DNA of 64,000 nucleotides from Toxoplasma gondii ME49 (lineage: Eukaryota; Apicomplexa; Conoidasida; Eucoccidiorida; Sarcocystidae), in assembly GCF_000006565.2 (NCBI RefSeq), contig NC_031474.1, forward strand, positions 3,073,662 through 3,137,661. Direction: 5' to 3'. The notes below the pieces were generated by a model, which saw only the letters and a list, made by a program, of their open reading frames with translations, had not been told where the DNA came from and ran no database searches. Within the stretch, counting starts at the first letter, position 1. Each line of letters starts with the position of its first letter. Below, in pieces: positions 44,708 to 58,000 of this stretch. The position numbers and the translations under genes were made by a program.

Positions 44708-47700
44708 TCGATGGGAGAGAGCCGTTGGACGCCGACAGTTCCCTGTCTTGGTTGACAGTGCTACACACTGATTCCCTCTCTTGAGATAGCGAAATCCGGC
44801 TACCAGGTATTTCCTCAAAGCTTCTGCTAGCTGGATTGTCGGTCACAGTTGCGGATTCTGGGAAATACATACCAATCAAGGCAGACGCTAAAAGGATGCC
44901 TTTTTCAACTCTGCATGTCGTAGAATGGAGACTTGCCTTTTCGCGTCGTGAGTTTTCGACTGTTAGAAACATATTTGGAACCTTAATCACAGCAGCTGTG
45001 TTCCTGTTCTTTTAACGGCTTTCACTGAGAAGATAAGCGGGGAAGATATGCGCCCAGGATCTATTGATAGCACATGGCTTTTGTACTTCTAGATTCAACA
45101 TATGAGAGAATGCAAGTACCGCAGTCTCGCAGTGTCTGTTTCTTTGTAACCCCATGCCACGCTCATTTTGCGACATTCGTCACCTGATTCGTGAAAGAAC
45201 ACCAAATCACGTACCCTGACATTCCAAGGACCCACCTCTGCAAGCGATCGACTTTTTTTTATTTCCAGAAATACATCCAACACGAAAATCCCAAGGAGTC
45301 TGCCACGCGGCGTCCCTGCGGCACCACTCAGCCCCTAGCATCTAAGGACTTTTCTTCCGCTGTCTCCTGAGAGTCTTAGTCGTTCTACTTGTTAACCTCG
45401 CTCGATTCGTGAACGCGATTCAACACGCTCTGACGCCACATGCAGGTGGAGTTGCCGTCTGGCTTGCACCCTTTGCACAGTGTCACCGGATCCTCAAAAT
45501 CGTGGTGCAAATTGTAGCCTTAACTTTGATGCAATACCTACAAAGCAACCATTCTCATGCACACATTCATAATATATATGTATATATGTGTGTCTAGAGA
45601 ATTGTCAGTTGAAGGAGTGCGACGAGATCGAAAACTCTCTGATGCTACAAATGAACTCGAGAAGAAACAAACGAAAAAGAACATCTCTTGAACAGATTCT
45701 GCTTTCAACAGTGTTTGTTTGACTGCGTCTGAAAACAAACACATGCAGCAACGCGATTTCCTCGTGCGTAGCCTGACGAACGAAGCTGCCTCGGAGACTT
45801 CCCGTCCTTTGCTCGTCTTCACGATACTCTGAAGGATCTGAGCAAAATTGTTTACCTGATAAAATACTTGACACAGACAGGAGGAAAGATGTGAAGCTGT
45901 CGTACAGCGCTCACGAGTGTGACGTCTCAGGCGGTGCGTAGCACTGTATTACGGTAGTGTAGCAATACCATGATACAATAAGTCGCCGGTAGACCTAACA
46001 GGCATCAGGAAGCTCCCCAGATGTATCTTTTATCTTCTTCGATTTAAAGTTTCAGTTGTCTTCGAAAAACTATGTTTTAACAATGTTTCGCGCTCAATCG
46101 GTTACGTCGACCCGTGCTTCACTGACTCCATGCATGCAGACGTCCCATTAACGAACCGGGGCGTAGAAACTCTGTGCAGCGCAATTCCGTATACAGCTGT
46201 CGCATCTGTTCCTCGCCATGTGAACATCTCCTTGAACAAGTCTACGTAGGTTTGTGTGTTTACATTGCCACGCACGCGTACCGTGATCGTAGGGAAACGG
46301 CCAGTGCAGGCAGTCGTAGGAGATTGTCTGAGACACAATCAAAAGTGGAACACAGCTTGTTTCTCAAGGCACAGCAGATTGCGTTCGCACACTCCCCGTC
46401 CGTTATCCGTTTTTCATTTCGTAAGGGCATAAAACCATCCACTGGCTACGGGAGACACACCACGCAAGAGAGAAATAGACTTGCAATCGTGCGCTAGACC
46501 GCTTCCCCGCGGCGGGTGATTTTCAGACTTAAAAGACTCGAAGACAGCTGAAGAACACTCAAAGTGAATCTCCACTGTTTCTGTGAAACAAACCCTTTGT
46601 GAATTCCTCGCTTTTCATCCGGCGATAATCAGAAACTCGCGGTTTCGTGTCGACGACATCTGCACTGAGACCCAAGGGGGATCAGCCGGTATACAAACAG
46701 CTCAGAACTTCTCTTCAGTTTTTTTCGCCGCGAAGACGAATGCATACATTTGAACGGCAGAGGCCTTTATCGGTCTTCTCGGCTTTCTTTTTCCTTTTCT
46801 GCTCAACGCTGTTCAGAGTGCCTTGCTTCGCTTGTGTGCATGCAGTCGACTCTCGAGCTGCGCCTTTTTCCGGTGTCTCGATTGACAGCTGCTCGCAAAG
46901 CGAGTGCAGCCGGCTGGGTGGAGAAGCCGAAGAGACTTTAAGAAAACGCGCTAGAAACTGATTTTCTGAATCAAAAAGCAAAGGCCAGCTACCAGAGTTT
47001 CTGTCTGTAGCCTTTCCCTTCCTTTCCCCTTCCCTCCTTCTTCCTAGCCTTTTTTCGGCGTCGTCTTGCTCTGAATCTGCCCGGCGGACCTGCCGAGGCT
47101 TCGCGGAGAATCGAGCGGCGGCAGCGACCAGAGAGAAGCCACAGATTCCCTCACCGCTAGGTAGATTTTGTCGTTCACTTTTCTTTCACTCTTTCCAGTT
47201 TACTCGGAGAGCTTGGATCCCTCGTTTCGTTTTTCGTCCCCAGCTTCAGTCCGCGTCCCCGAACCGCTGGCGAGCACACGAACGTTTTTGATCAAGACAC
47301 GGAGGAAATTCGATCAACAGCAAGCTTTGGCAGTAAGCGAAGACCACTGCTTCTGTCTGGGCGTCATGAGGAACACTGTTTCTCTGTCGTCTTTCTCTTC
47401 TGTCTCTTCCTCCCGTCGGTGAAACGCGAAGACTGCCCACGGCGACCTCTGCGCTGTGGACTCCCCGGAGTCGCGAGTCGCGAAAAAGACGGGGAAAAAG
47501 ATTCATACACCGGGGAAGCTGGGGAGGCCGAGAGAGACGGGGGAAGGGGGAATCAGGGACAGGCTGGCAATACGGAGACATCAAAGTTCGGCGCGGCAGA
47601 AAGACAAGACACACGTTGCAAAGTGGAGACGCTCTTCTCGAGTTCAAGCGGCCCTCTTGTGTCCGCATCTTCCCCTAAAAAATAGACTCGTTGACGGCCT

Positions 47701-48128
47701 TCCCTCAGTCTTCTTTCTCGCTCTACGGCCGCCTCTCACTCTCAGGTCTTTTCGCTTCTGTGATGAACGAGAAAGCGCTAAACTGCCGACGCATGCTTGC
47801 CCTTCCAGGGAAAGAAGTTTCAGTTGCGAGCGTCAGCGCAAGAGCTCTCTTCTCGCCGCTCGTTCGCAACCTTCCCCGCTGTGGAGTCTGCTCCAACGAC
47901 GGCGGCATCCTCGCAGCCTGTGGCGCCTTCCTTTCGCGAGCCTCAACTGCATGCACCGTCCCCTGCTGCTACACGAGACGCAGACAGAGGAGAAACAGCA
48001 GATGAAGAGCTGAAACTGAAGCAAACCGGTAAAGACAGCATCATGCCCGCCGTCTTAGCCGAGTGAAGAAGAAGAGTCTCCTTCCACGTTTTCGATGGGA
48101 GAGAGCAAACGAATCCAAGTCGCTCACC
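44708..48128. other. Intergenic, upstream of the multi-pass Cys-rich protein gene
   Basis: No gene recognised. From about 46600 the plus strand becomes C/T-rich again, which suggests that the transcription start and 5' untranslated region of the 48129 gene lie here. TGCATGC words occur at 46131-46137 and 46837-46843. Confidence 0.5.
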
Positions 48129-48400
48129 ATGGTGGGTGTGCAGCTGCGACTCAAGCGCTCTCCGCAAGGAGTTTTTCTATCCCTTGCGCTCCTTGTCTTT
48201 GGAAGTTCCCCCTTTTCTCAAGCGGCTTCCGGCGGAAACGCTTCTCTCTGCAACGCTGGCCAATTCGGGAACCCACCGAACTGCATGCCTTGCCCAGTCG
48301 ACCACTACGGCCCCGCCGAGGGCATGAGCGAGTGCATGTCTGTAAGAAAACACTACAGACGCATGCACTTATATATCGATATATATATATATATATAAAT

Positions 48401-48433
<33 letters not shown>

Positions 48434-48542
48434 TATATGCATATGAATGCATGTGCATGTGTACTTCCAACACATCTACAGACCAACATATACATTCATT
48501 CATATGTGTAAGCCTGTGCATACGTACCTGTAACATATGTCC

Positions 48543-48574
<32 letters not shown>

Positions 48575-48913
48575 ATATATATGTATATGTATATAGGTAT
48601 TTCAATGCAGAAGCGTTATGATGGTGAGATTCTGGAAGACGTTGTTGTTACGAGTAGACATGGAGATGTTCGTCGAAAGCGAATGCGTTTTGTGTCTCTT
48701 TGTTGCCTCTGCAGTGTCCCCTCCAAGCGACTACTCTCGGCCTCACGGGCGCGGCGTCGATTGGCGCTTGTTCGTGCAGCAAAGGCAAGCGAGCTTTATT
48801 CCTCAAATGCTGTCCGGAAAAGGAGACAGGAAAAACCAAGTAGCCAACGAGAGTGTATATCTCTGCATCGGTTTGTACTACTGTACACTCGTCTACATGC
48901 ATAAACATATGCC

Positions 48914-48944
<31 letters not shown>

Positions 48945-51900
48945 GTATGTATATATACGTATCTGTATGTACATATGTATATATGTGTAGAGAGAGGAAA
49001 GTGCACATGTGTGTGATGCCTCTTTGTAGGCCCAGGGACTCATGTGAGTGAATATAGTCATAAGGGATCCGTCTTACTCCATTTGCATTCACATACATAT
49101 ATGTCGAGGTGCATGTGATGTACGTTCGATTCTTGATGAGGGGAAGTTTACCGAGAGGCGTTCCATGCGCGTGCATGCGCAAAAGAGCTGCACCTGTTTA
49201 TTCAGGGTACTACTTGAACGCTCAACTGGCGACCTGTGCGTCCTGTCCGCTCCCCGCAACAAGGTTTTATTGTCCAGGGGGCGTCACAGCCGACAACATC
49301 GAGACGACATGCAAGGTATGTCGACAAACACTCGAGACGCGTTTCCTTTCGCCTCTTCGTCTCTGCGTCTCGCATGCAAACGGACGCATGCAGCAAAAAG
49401 CTTCCACTCATCTGCATGCATTCGTATATGGACCGACATCGACCACATAAATCGCGCGAGACCGTCTGCGCGGGGAGACGCGATCCACTCAGGATGTAAT
49501 ACATGCCATATACATGGTCTGCACTGCATATCTGCGCAGACTTCCTTGTACGTTCCTGTACCTCTGAGCGTAGATTGACATCAACTCTTTCACACCCATA
49601 TGCATCTCGACGTGCACAGCTTCACATTCGTCCTTGGACTGCGTCTGCATCCCTCCATATCCCTTTACTTCTGCTTGCATCCCTGCTCGCATCTCCTCCA
49701 CAGCACCACTGAACAGGTGGATCAGTTACGATTCGATGAGACAGGCTTGCAGACACAGACTTTGACTGGGCGCAGCTCTGTATGCGTAGAGATGTACGTC
49801 CACGCATAGCTCTCGAGTCGTTTTTTCGAAAGCTTCTCTGCGCCAGAAAGTCGAAGAAGACTGCCCCCTCAGCCTCTGCGTGCGTTGGCAGCTCTCCCGT
49901 TGAGCGACCTCCGAAAAACATTTATTTCCAAGTTCGAAGCGAAACATGCGTTCTCAGGGACTTGACGCAGTCTCGCAAGGCGGCTGGTGGATCGCTTTGC
50001 CGGCCACAGACGCGCCGGTCGTCTACGAGGCTTGCTCCGTCCGCGGCGCATGCGTCGGCGGATGCGGCGAGTGTCGCGACGGCCACTCCGGTGAGCGCAT
50101 GCAAAACGCCTGAGCGCATGCAACAAAATTGCGACTGCATGCAAGGAATCTTGGGCGCATGAACGAATTTCCTGAGCGCATGCAAACGCGTGCATTTGCC
50201 TCTGTTTTCGCGCTGGGCTTCATGTGCGGTGTCTTGATTTCAGGCCCACTATAGGTGGGGAAGTGATCGGAACGCGTTCTGTTCTTTTTCATCGCCATCG
50301 TTTCTTTGTCGGATATGCTTGTCTTTTTCGTCGCCTCGCTCGTCGGAACCTTTGTGTGGTCCGCTGACTTTCTGTGTTTTTTGGTGTGTTTTCAGGGCCG
50401 CTGTGTGCAATGTGCATCTCAGGCTGGTCGCGCGACTTCTTCACAATCGTCTCGCATTGCTCAGAATGCCCCAATCAGCTGAAGCTTGCGGCTCTCCACG
50501 GCGGTACACTACTCGGTACGACGCGTTCCTCTGTTCTTTGTCGGTTCGTTTCTGTCTCCTCTTTGTTGTGTTTCCTGTCTCTCCGGTCTCTCCTCTCCTT
50601 GGCCTTCTCTGTTGTCTCTCCACCTTCGCCTTCGCTCTTCGCTCGCACTGGCTTGCTTTCTCGGTCCTCTCTTCTGCTTAGTCTCAGTTCTCTCCCTTGG
50701 AGACTCTGTTTCGCGGCCTTCCTTCTTTTCTCTTCTCTGCCTTTCTGCTTTCGGTTCGCTCTCACTTCTTCGTCTTCTCTCTACTTTATCGGCCTCCTTC
50801 GCCTGCTGGCTTCTCCGCTTCCACCTCTTTCCTGCCGTGTCTGGCGACTCTTTCTGCCCTGTCGCCTCTCGCATCTTCAGAAGCGATTTCGCGTTCCATC
50901 TTTGTCCGGCGTCTCCTGTGTTCTGCTGAATTCCTTTTCGAACTCCCAGGCCTCGCGGTCTTCCTCTTCGTCTGCTACTTTTGCACAAATCACTCCTTGC
51001 ACGGGAAGCTGCGGGGCGAAGGCGACGAAGAGGCAAGCATTTCCGATCGACGTTTCTTCTTCATAGACCCAGCGCTATGATCTCAGGCGCGGCGGCACTC
51101 CTGTCGAGCAAACTGCCTCTATTCATGCCTACCTCTGCCGAGTACATGGGTCTTCCCCGACTCTCTTTCTCTATCTGTGGCTACATATAGAACGACAAAT
51201 GTACGCATATATATATATATGTATATATTTATATATATATATATATATATCTGTCTTTCTATATGTAGATATCTGTATGTACACCTACGTAGATCTATCC
51301 CTCGACCGATACCTGCCTCGATCTATCTCGCGATCGTTGCGGAGATCTGTCTTTCTAGCTGTCTTTGTGTAGATGCATCGAAGAAACTGATCTCTCTAGA
51401 CACTCCCAGTTTCCTGTGAGGCACACAGGTTGAAGAGTCTTTATTCAAGCGAGAAAGCCGGTAGGATTTCTGCGGTTGTTTTCAGAGAAGCCGCTTCGTC
51501 CCTGCAATGAAGATGCTGATGACGTTTCTCTCCGTCTGGGGGGTCTACGGGTGAGCTCGACGCGGCTCTGATCGCCATGTGCATGCAAAACACCGAGCAC
51601 GAAGATTCGCTGTTTGCTCCGTCACTTTTCCCCCCGCGCTTCAGGGGATCTGCAGATGCCGCGAAAACGCTCCGACGTTTTCTCTCTGTCGTCTCGTGTG
51701 GTATTCGAGAGCAGGCTGGAAGCCGAGAGTTGTGAAAACGCAGCCGACAGCGGTCGAATTTGTTGTGTGTTTCAGTCTTCCTTTCTTCCCTCGCTGCTTC
51801 TCGAGAAACGCTTCCTCGGTCTCCCTCTCGTTTCCTTTCTCCCGCTTTTTTAGCTGAGCTTCAGGAAAAACTGCATTCACCAGTTCTCAAAAGGGAGGAT

Positions 51901-54815
51901 ATACTCATCACACCCCGTGGGCAGTTACACTTGTGGGTGCTGCTGGTGTGGATCTCCACCTTTGTTTCTTGTCTGATATCTTGGTGCACCGTCGGCGCTC
52001 CTCGATGTATGCCGGAGCGGAGCTCGTATCGCGGCGCCAACATCCTTCGCTCTTTTTTCTCTTTTTCTGCGTTTTTTCATCATTTTTCAAACTTGCATAC
52101 TCAGCCTCCAAGCAGACTTGCGAGAGACATGGGCAGAGAGCACTGAAGCCGATTCCGCTGTACAAGCTTCCGAGGATGAGGCAGCCGCCATCGACGCCTT
52201 TCGGGGATCTCCTGCCTACTTTGAAAATTATGTTTCTGCTGCTCGCAGCGTCTTGCTCATCTCCGTTGCTGTACGTCCCTGCAACTGCATGCCGGGCGCA
52301 GTTTTAAGTCTCGGAATGCCCGTTGCTTGAGTCGTTCCCTCTGTGCCTACTCGTGTGTGTTTGGCTGATCTCCTTCGTTCGTCGCTCGACTACATTCGTG
52401 CTAACATCTGCATGTTTTCCGTCGCATTTTTGTAGTTGTGCATTTCAACGAACGTTCCTTTGTGCGTTTACTTGCTTGATGAATCACGCTGAAGAGTGCA
52501 GATGGAGAAGATACAGTCGTCACACTTTCCTTTCTTCTTTCCCCGTTCTCAGATATGGCGTCTCCATTTCACACGTAGTCACCGTAATCAAGCACATACA
52601 CTTACACGTATACAAATACATACATACAAATACATACATACAAATACACGCATACGAATACATACATACGAGTACATACATACGAGTACATACATACAAA
52701 TACGTACATACAACTACGCGCATATATGCATGTATCTGTTTTTGTGCCGTCTCTGTTTGCGATGAGGTGAGGATGGGGAGCTCTTTTCTAATCTTTGTAG
52801 ATGCGCCGCGAAGGTGGAAAGATTTCTTTGGTGGACACAAGCCTCGCTCAGCGTTTCGGAAGATGTGAGCTCAGGTTTGTTTTCCTCGGTTTCGACTTTG
52901 CACGCCTCCAGTGTTGCTTTCCTCGTGAACGTCGCAGGGTCAGAAGGTGGACTGCTGGTTTTCGGGCAAGCAACTGAGCCCTCTGTACGTGTACACGCTA
53001 GTGGCGTTTCTCGTTCCGGTCGCCGTTCTGTTTTTCCTCTTTGCCGCGTTCAATCTCGTCTTTTTGACTCGGCGAAATCGACCGCCGGCCAGCAAGAGGC
53101 TCTTCTTGATCGTCACTGGCACCTCATGGCGCGACGTCTTTGGACAGAAACTCACTGCAGCTTTCGGGCAGATCCTCTCCGCGTTCCTCCTCTTCTGGGT
53201 GCCGGGAGCGACGACGTACTTCATTGCCGCGCTCCAGTGCATGTGAGCAGGGAGCGAAGAAAGCGCAGGAAGAAAGAAAGTGAAGCGCACACTCGAACCG
53301 GAGGAACGAGCGAAGAAGACACAGGAAGAAATGCTGATGAAAGACGAAGAGAGAGCAGAACAGGGACGAACGAGAAACAGGTGAAGGCGGAGAAGAAGAA
53401 GGCGGACGGAAAGGAGAACGGGAAGAAGGGGAAAAGAAAAATGAAGGAGCCCCAGAAGAAGGAAAAGAAGATGGAAAGATGCGTACTCGGTATTCGGCGC
53501 TGGTTAACAGAAACACTACAGCGCAAGGTGCGGTCCTGCGTCGCCAGCTTCGGAGCGGTCGCGTTTGGAGAAAAGAAAATACTCCCAGAGAGGTTCTGAA
53601 CACAAGAACAAAAGACGAGGAAGTGATAAATCTCACATCTTCGACATCCGTTGCTCTCTTCTCTGTTCAACCTGGCTGCGATGCATCTCCCGGTTTTTCC
53701 CTCGAACTTCTTGCTGTGGGTGACGCGTTCTTTCGCGTTTTCTCTGTCTGCCCTCAGGTCTTTGGCGAGCGGGGAAAGAGTGCAGGTTTTTGACACCACC
53801 GTGAGCTGTGGCGGCCGTTCTTACTCGAACGCAACTCAGGTAGCTCTTCCCGGTAAGACTCGCGAGACGCCAGGAAAGACGGCACGCAGAAACGGACGAA
53901 GAAGTCGGGAAACGCGGTGAAGAAGTGACGCAAAGCCAGCACAGAGAACCTCGATTCAACGAACGCTTTCCTTCGAATCTGCTTGCTCTCGGTTTCCTCT
54001 CGTCGTGGAGTTGCCTCTGATCCCTGCTTCCGCCGTTTCTCGGCACGTTTTAGCCTTTTCTTTAGGCCGTCTTTCTCTTTCCAACTTCGGCCGCTATTCC
54101 TTTGCCTTTCCTTTTCTCCTTTCCTCATCCCTGCTGCGTCTTTCATCTTTCCGTCGACCTCCTCTTTGATCGGCTTCCTTTTCGTTTCTCCTTCCTTTTC
54201 TCTTTCGTTCCATTGTCTCTCTCCTCTTCTTCTTCTTTTCTTCTTCCTTTTCTCTTTACTTCTCTCTTTTCCTCTTTTCTGCGATCTGCGTTCCGTGACC
54301 TTTCCTGGATGTTCCCTCGAGTCCTTTCGGCGTTTCTCCTCTCGCGGTTTTTCGCGCTTTTTGCAGGGATGTTTCTCTGGACATTTGGATGTCCGATTTT
54401 CTTTTTCCTCGCGATGCTGTTTCACGTGCGGTCTCTGGAAGAGAGGAGATGGCTGCTGATCTTCGCCTTCCTCAACGACTTTTACCGGCCAAAGTTCTTC
54501 TGGTGGGAATCCCTGCGTCTTCTCTTCGTCTCGACGCTCATCTGTGTAGCCGTCAGTCCATTCCCCATCGGCCGGCCTTCCTTCCTCACAATCCTCCTCG
54601 CTCTCTACGGCTCCGTTTTCGCTGTGGCTCGGCCCTACGTCGAGGAGACTCGACCGCCCTGGTAATCTGCGCTCCACTCCCTCAAGTCGCCGCTAAAGTC
54701 CTCATGCGGAACGAGGCTGCTACAACCCAACCGCCTTGCCAAAAAACTCATCGACACACGGCAGTCCCGACATCTGTCCATACACACTCAGGAACCACAA
54801 AGATACACACGCATA

Positions 54816-54864
<49 letters not shown>

Positions 54865-55020
54865 GTATGTGTATGCATGTGCGTATATCCATACATGTAT
54901 TCGTACATCCACATACATACATGTAAGTGCCTGTCCATGTGCTTTGCGTTAGCGAGTCGCACTGATCTCACCGTGTGTCTCCCTGTCTATATGTATATAT
55001 TTATATACATATATATATAC

Positions 55021-55054
<34 letters not shown>

Positions 55055-58000
55055 ATATATTCGTGTGCATGCATGTATATGAATGGATATATGGTGCGCC
55101 TAGATTCGAACGGCATGCGCGTTTTGTCGCGGCTGTTTCTGGAAGCTGAGAGTAAACCGGCGCCTTTCATGCCCGCCGGAAGGAGAGCATCTGCTTGAGA
55201 AGGCACGAAGAGTTGCATCTCTTTCTATCGTTCTCTCTCTCTGTCCCTGTCTCTCCCTGTTCATCTGTCTCTGCCTATCTCCATCTGTCTGCGCATCTGG
55301 ATAAGTATCTGGGTAAATGTTTCTGCGGCTTGTTGTGAGCATTGGATTGCATGTGGTGACACAAATCTGCCTCTGCGCTCTCTGTTTAGAAGGCTGTGAC
55401 GGAGGGTTTAGTGGAGCTGCGAAGCTGCGGCTTCTACGTGTTTCGCGGTCTAGTGTTGCGTCGCCTTCGCAGGGTGTTGATTCAGAAGTCGAAGAAGGGC
55501 AAAGGCCTCAAGATTGGACGGAGTCTGCAGTTGCGCGAACTCCTCATGTGGATCGACCTCGCTCTCGCCTTCCAAGTGGACTCGGTCAGGATCTCCCTCA
55601 CCTCCGGTCTTCGAAGAGTAAGGAAAGAAGCGCAAATCCGATCCCCAATGGTCTCCAGTCGGAGCACTCGGTGCGCGGGGATGAAGCGCGACCTGGGCAC
55701 TGGCGATCCACAGATTTAGGTTTGAAATAGGAGAGGCAGAAACTGCAGAGGATGCACTTTTGTAATGGGAGCGACGCCCGTATGATAAGGGAGTGGGGCA
55801 TGCAAAGAGGAACGCAACGCTTGCGCTTGGAGACGACATTTTCGCAGTTCGAAAAAAGACAGACCAGCCGCGCTCCAGACGCTGGAAATAATACATGGTT
55901 CAAAACTGCCAGTCCAGGCATACCTCACCACAGGTGCACACTGTTAAGCAAAGCGAAAATATATAAATGTTTGTATACATGTATGTCTATACACATATAT
56001 ACATAAATATATATATATATATATACATATATATACATATATATTTTATGTCTCAGTGAGAGAGGTTTGGGATTTTGGGATTGGCGGCCGGTGGCAGAGG
56101 AGAAACGGAGAGACCTGGAGGTCTGCTTGTCGCGAGTGCGTTGTGTTCCAGGCTTCATTTGCGCGTTTGCAAGCGTGGAATGTATTGAGCACCGTGAATC
56201 AATGTAACAGAAAGAAACGCGTCTTCTCGTGCTCCTGCCTCAAAAGGCTGCGTCTGCTGTATGTCACCTTCTCAGCGCGCGATGGAAGTTCTCGTCGTCG
56301 TTCTTTTCTCCCTAGGGCAATTGTTGCTTGTCGTCTGGGTCCTCTGGGAACTTGGCAGAGCAATTCGAAGGCACTTCCGCAGAAAGAAAAGACAAGCGGA
56401 GAAGGAAGACTTCTCAGGCGAACAAGATCTTCTTCCGGTCGTAAGGCGAAAGCAACGAAACGGAGAGAGAGGAGAGAGAACAAGATGACGAGAGAGAACA
56501 AGATGACGGGAGAGAACAAGATGACGAGGGGATGAGACGAAAAGAGGAGAGAGAAAGCTAATGCTAGACCGTGAAACAGAGAAAGGTGAACGAGTTTTCT
56601 GTCTTTTTCATAAACCAGTCCTCCTCTTATTATGCCTTCCAATCCGTCCCCGCTGCACGGGTTCCTACGCACACCACATTCGTCCTGCGCGTCCTTTTCT
56701 TTGTTGTTTTTCATTTCCCCCGCCTTTCTTTGTCTTCTCTCCACGCTGTCGCTTCTCGGCGCCTTTGTCTTTGATGCCAGGTGGACTTGGATCGCGACGA
56801 CTCGGAGGAGATGCTGTCTCACAAGTTTCTGTTGAGAGACGAACAGTTTTTCGCGGACGCCATTCGCCTCTCGCCTTTTCCTGAAGAAGCGTTGGCGCAG
56901 ACAGTCACTTTCATGCAGGCAGAAAATCTTTCGGCGTCGGACGTCTACGCTGCGGCTGACTTCCTCTTTGAGCAAGGTACTCATGGTTCAGTGTGCTTTG
57001 AAGCAAGAAGCAACTCCCTTCATGGAATGTATAGGCCTTTCTCAACTTTGAGGAGTTCAGATGTAACAAGGGAATCTGCTTCAATTAAAAATGCACTTTT
57101 AGTTGCTCTCTTTATTTTCGAAAACACAGGTGAAGAAGCATGCGTTCTTTTCACTAAAACACACGAATGCATCGGTCTCCTTTAACATGTGGAGAAAACT
57201 TTCAACTCGGGCGTACACATCAGGTGAATGACTGCATGCAGGCTGTACGCCTTCTGAGGATGGCACGAGACGGGAGGCAGTGCATGCAGTCTCATACTCA
57301 CAGATTTGGCGTGAACAACAAGGACTCGAGAAGCTCTCGTTTTCTCGTATCTGATCTCCCGTCAGCTGCACACAGCTTTAAACTGTATATACGTCCGCCC
57401 GTGTAGGCGTACGCACATGTATTCGATACGCAAATCTTTGTGAACAAATCTATATATATATATATATGTATATGGTCGAATGTGTAGGCGTGACAGCATG
57501 CATATGTGTGAATGTGTTTGATGTATAGATGGAGTCAGAGACCATCTTTTTTTCTCAATTGTTTTCTTTTTTTTTCGTTTTTTCAGGGCACATCGAGCCT
57601 CAGGGGCAGACGCTGTATGTCACAGTTCCTCGGATTGCGACCATGTACAGCGACTTGACCTACGACATTTCCACCACAGACGAGTTCCGAGAAGAAATGA
57701 AGAAGTTGCTGAGACGCGTAGCTGCTAAACTTAAACTCCACAATCTGGTGAGCCTGAAGAGGTGAACGCGACGGTTCCCGGCATTCGTGTGAGGCGACTT
57801 CTCTCAGGCTTTTGTCAACGATCGAAAGAAAAAAAGTTGCCCTGCCATGGCACCATGTGGAGAACGCCTCTCCGAGCACACCTTACGCTTTAACTAACTT
57901 AGACGACAACTTCAGGATTCTTCAACAAGCCTCCAAAACAGACTCCCTGCACTCATGTCGATCCTCTGGAGGCGGCACGAGAAAGTAGTCTGCATGTTGT

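Noticed and set aside
52105..52270. Alternative frame of exon 10 (LRETWAESTEADSAVQASEDE)
   Set aside because: It is open, but its phase fits neither the following AKVERFLWW exon nor the family's hydrophobic LKIMFLLL block. The frame chosen fits both neighbours.
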